From positions 1 through 5,086 of the forward strand of contig PXEK01000226.1 of NCBI GenBank assembly GCA_003564735.1: a stretch of DNA of 5,086 nucleotides, written 5' to 3'. How positions within the stretch are numbered: position 1 is the stretch's first letter; every line of letters begins with the position of its first letter. Source of the stretch: Cryomorphaceae bacterium. Lineage in GTDB: Bacteria > Bacteroidota > Bacteroidia > Flavobacteriales_G > Salibacteraceae. The notes below the pieces were generated by a model. It saw only the letters and a program-made list of their open reading frames with translations. It had not been told where the DNA came from and did no database searches. Of the stretch, positions 4,929 to 5,086 are shown one piece after another. A program made the position numbers and the translations under genes.

Positions 4929-5086
4929 ATGGTAGTAATATGTTTCGGTACGCGACCCGAAGTAATAAAATTCAGCTCGGTAATTAAAGAATTAACCGAG
5001 CGTAAAATCCCCTTTAAAACGGTATTCACCGGGCAACACAAAGAGTTGTTTGATGATGTGAGCGACCTCGTTCCCGAACCTGATTA
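4929..5086 (+). CDS. wecB: UDP-N-acetylglucosamine 2-epimerase, N-terminal fragment (runs off the window)
   Basis: The 52 codons present match the start of the WecB/MnaA family, which interconverts UDP-GlcNAc and UDP-ManNAc in the cytoplasm to feed surface polysaccharide synthesis. The first beta strand runs into GTRPEVIK (residues 7-14; the family usually has GTRPEAIK), which belongs to the first Rossmann fold. TGQHKEL follows at 34-40, and then the PEPD leading into the usual PDY. The ATG at 4929 puts GTRPE within one residue of its position in E. coli WecB, so the start is convincing. The gene lies 171 bases after the cargo gene, so it probably has its own transcription signals, and it may open a surface-polysaccharide cluster beyond the window. 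The catalytic residues lie further on and cannot be checked here. Confidence 0.9.
   Translation, partial: MVVICFGTRPEVIKFSSVIKELTERKIPFKTVFTGQHKELFDDVSDLVPEPD

Overview
The window reads as chromosomal DNA of a Bacteroidota bacterium, most likely a flavobacterium-like or Cryomorphaceae-like lineage, though the exact family cannot be fixed from 5 kb. Three things point there: two copies of the C-terminal sorting domain used by the type IX secretion system (T9SS), promoter-like sites of the Bacteroidota form TTG-N18-TAnnTTTG, and start codons preceded by A-rich sequence rather than a Shine-Dalgarno motif. All supported genes lie on the + strand.

Layout. Positions 1-321 contain no convincing gene. 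They hold a 52-bp imperfect palindrome (19-70), a pyrimidine-rich tract that changes from a 6-base to a strict 7-base period (80-234), and a candidate promoter (257-285). Positions 322-2829 encode an 835-residue exported PIG-L/LmbE-type deacetylase with a C-terminal amidotransferase-like domain that has no cysteine. Positions 2830-3105 are AT-rich and non-coding, with a weak hairpin and then a perfect Bacteroidota promoter match (3019-3048). That promoter is followed by an orphan T9SS sorting domain (3106-3390) with neither signal peptide nor cargo, probably the remnant of a larger gene. Thirteen bases later begins a secreted beta-propeller-like protein with its own T9SS sorting domain (3404-4757). 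It is split into two reading frames by one base, most simply at a run of seven T (4095-4101). Positions 4758-4928 are non-coding with several short palindromes, one of them a perfect 16-bp palindrome eight bases before the next start. The window ends inside the first 52 codons of a UDP-N-acetylglucosamine 2-epimerase gene (4929 onward).

How the parts relate. The orphan sorting domain and the broken propeller gene share a promoter and an almost identical C-terminal module, which suggests a local family of T9SS cargo genes being duplicated, trimmed and broken. The deacetylase and the epimerase both act on amino-sugar chemistry in their families, but they are separated by the cargo genes and apparently by separate transcription signals, so no pathway link is claimed. 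I found no complete undescribed system. The best leads are the structured repeat region before the deacetylase, the orphan sorting domain with its own promoter, and the homopolymer frameshift.
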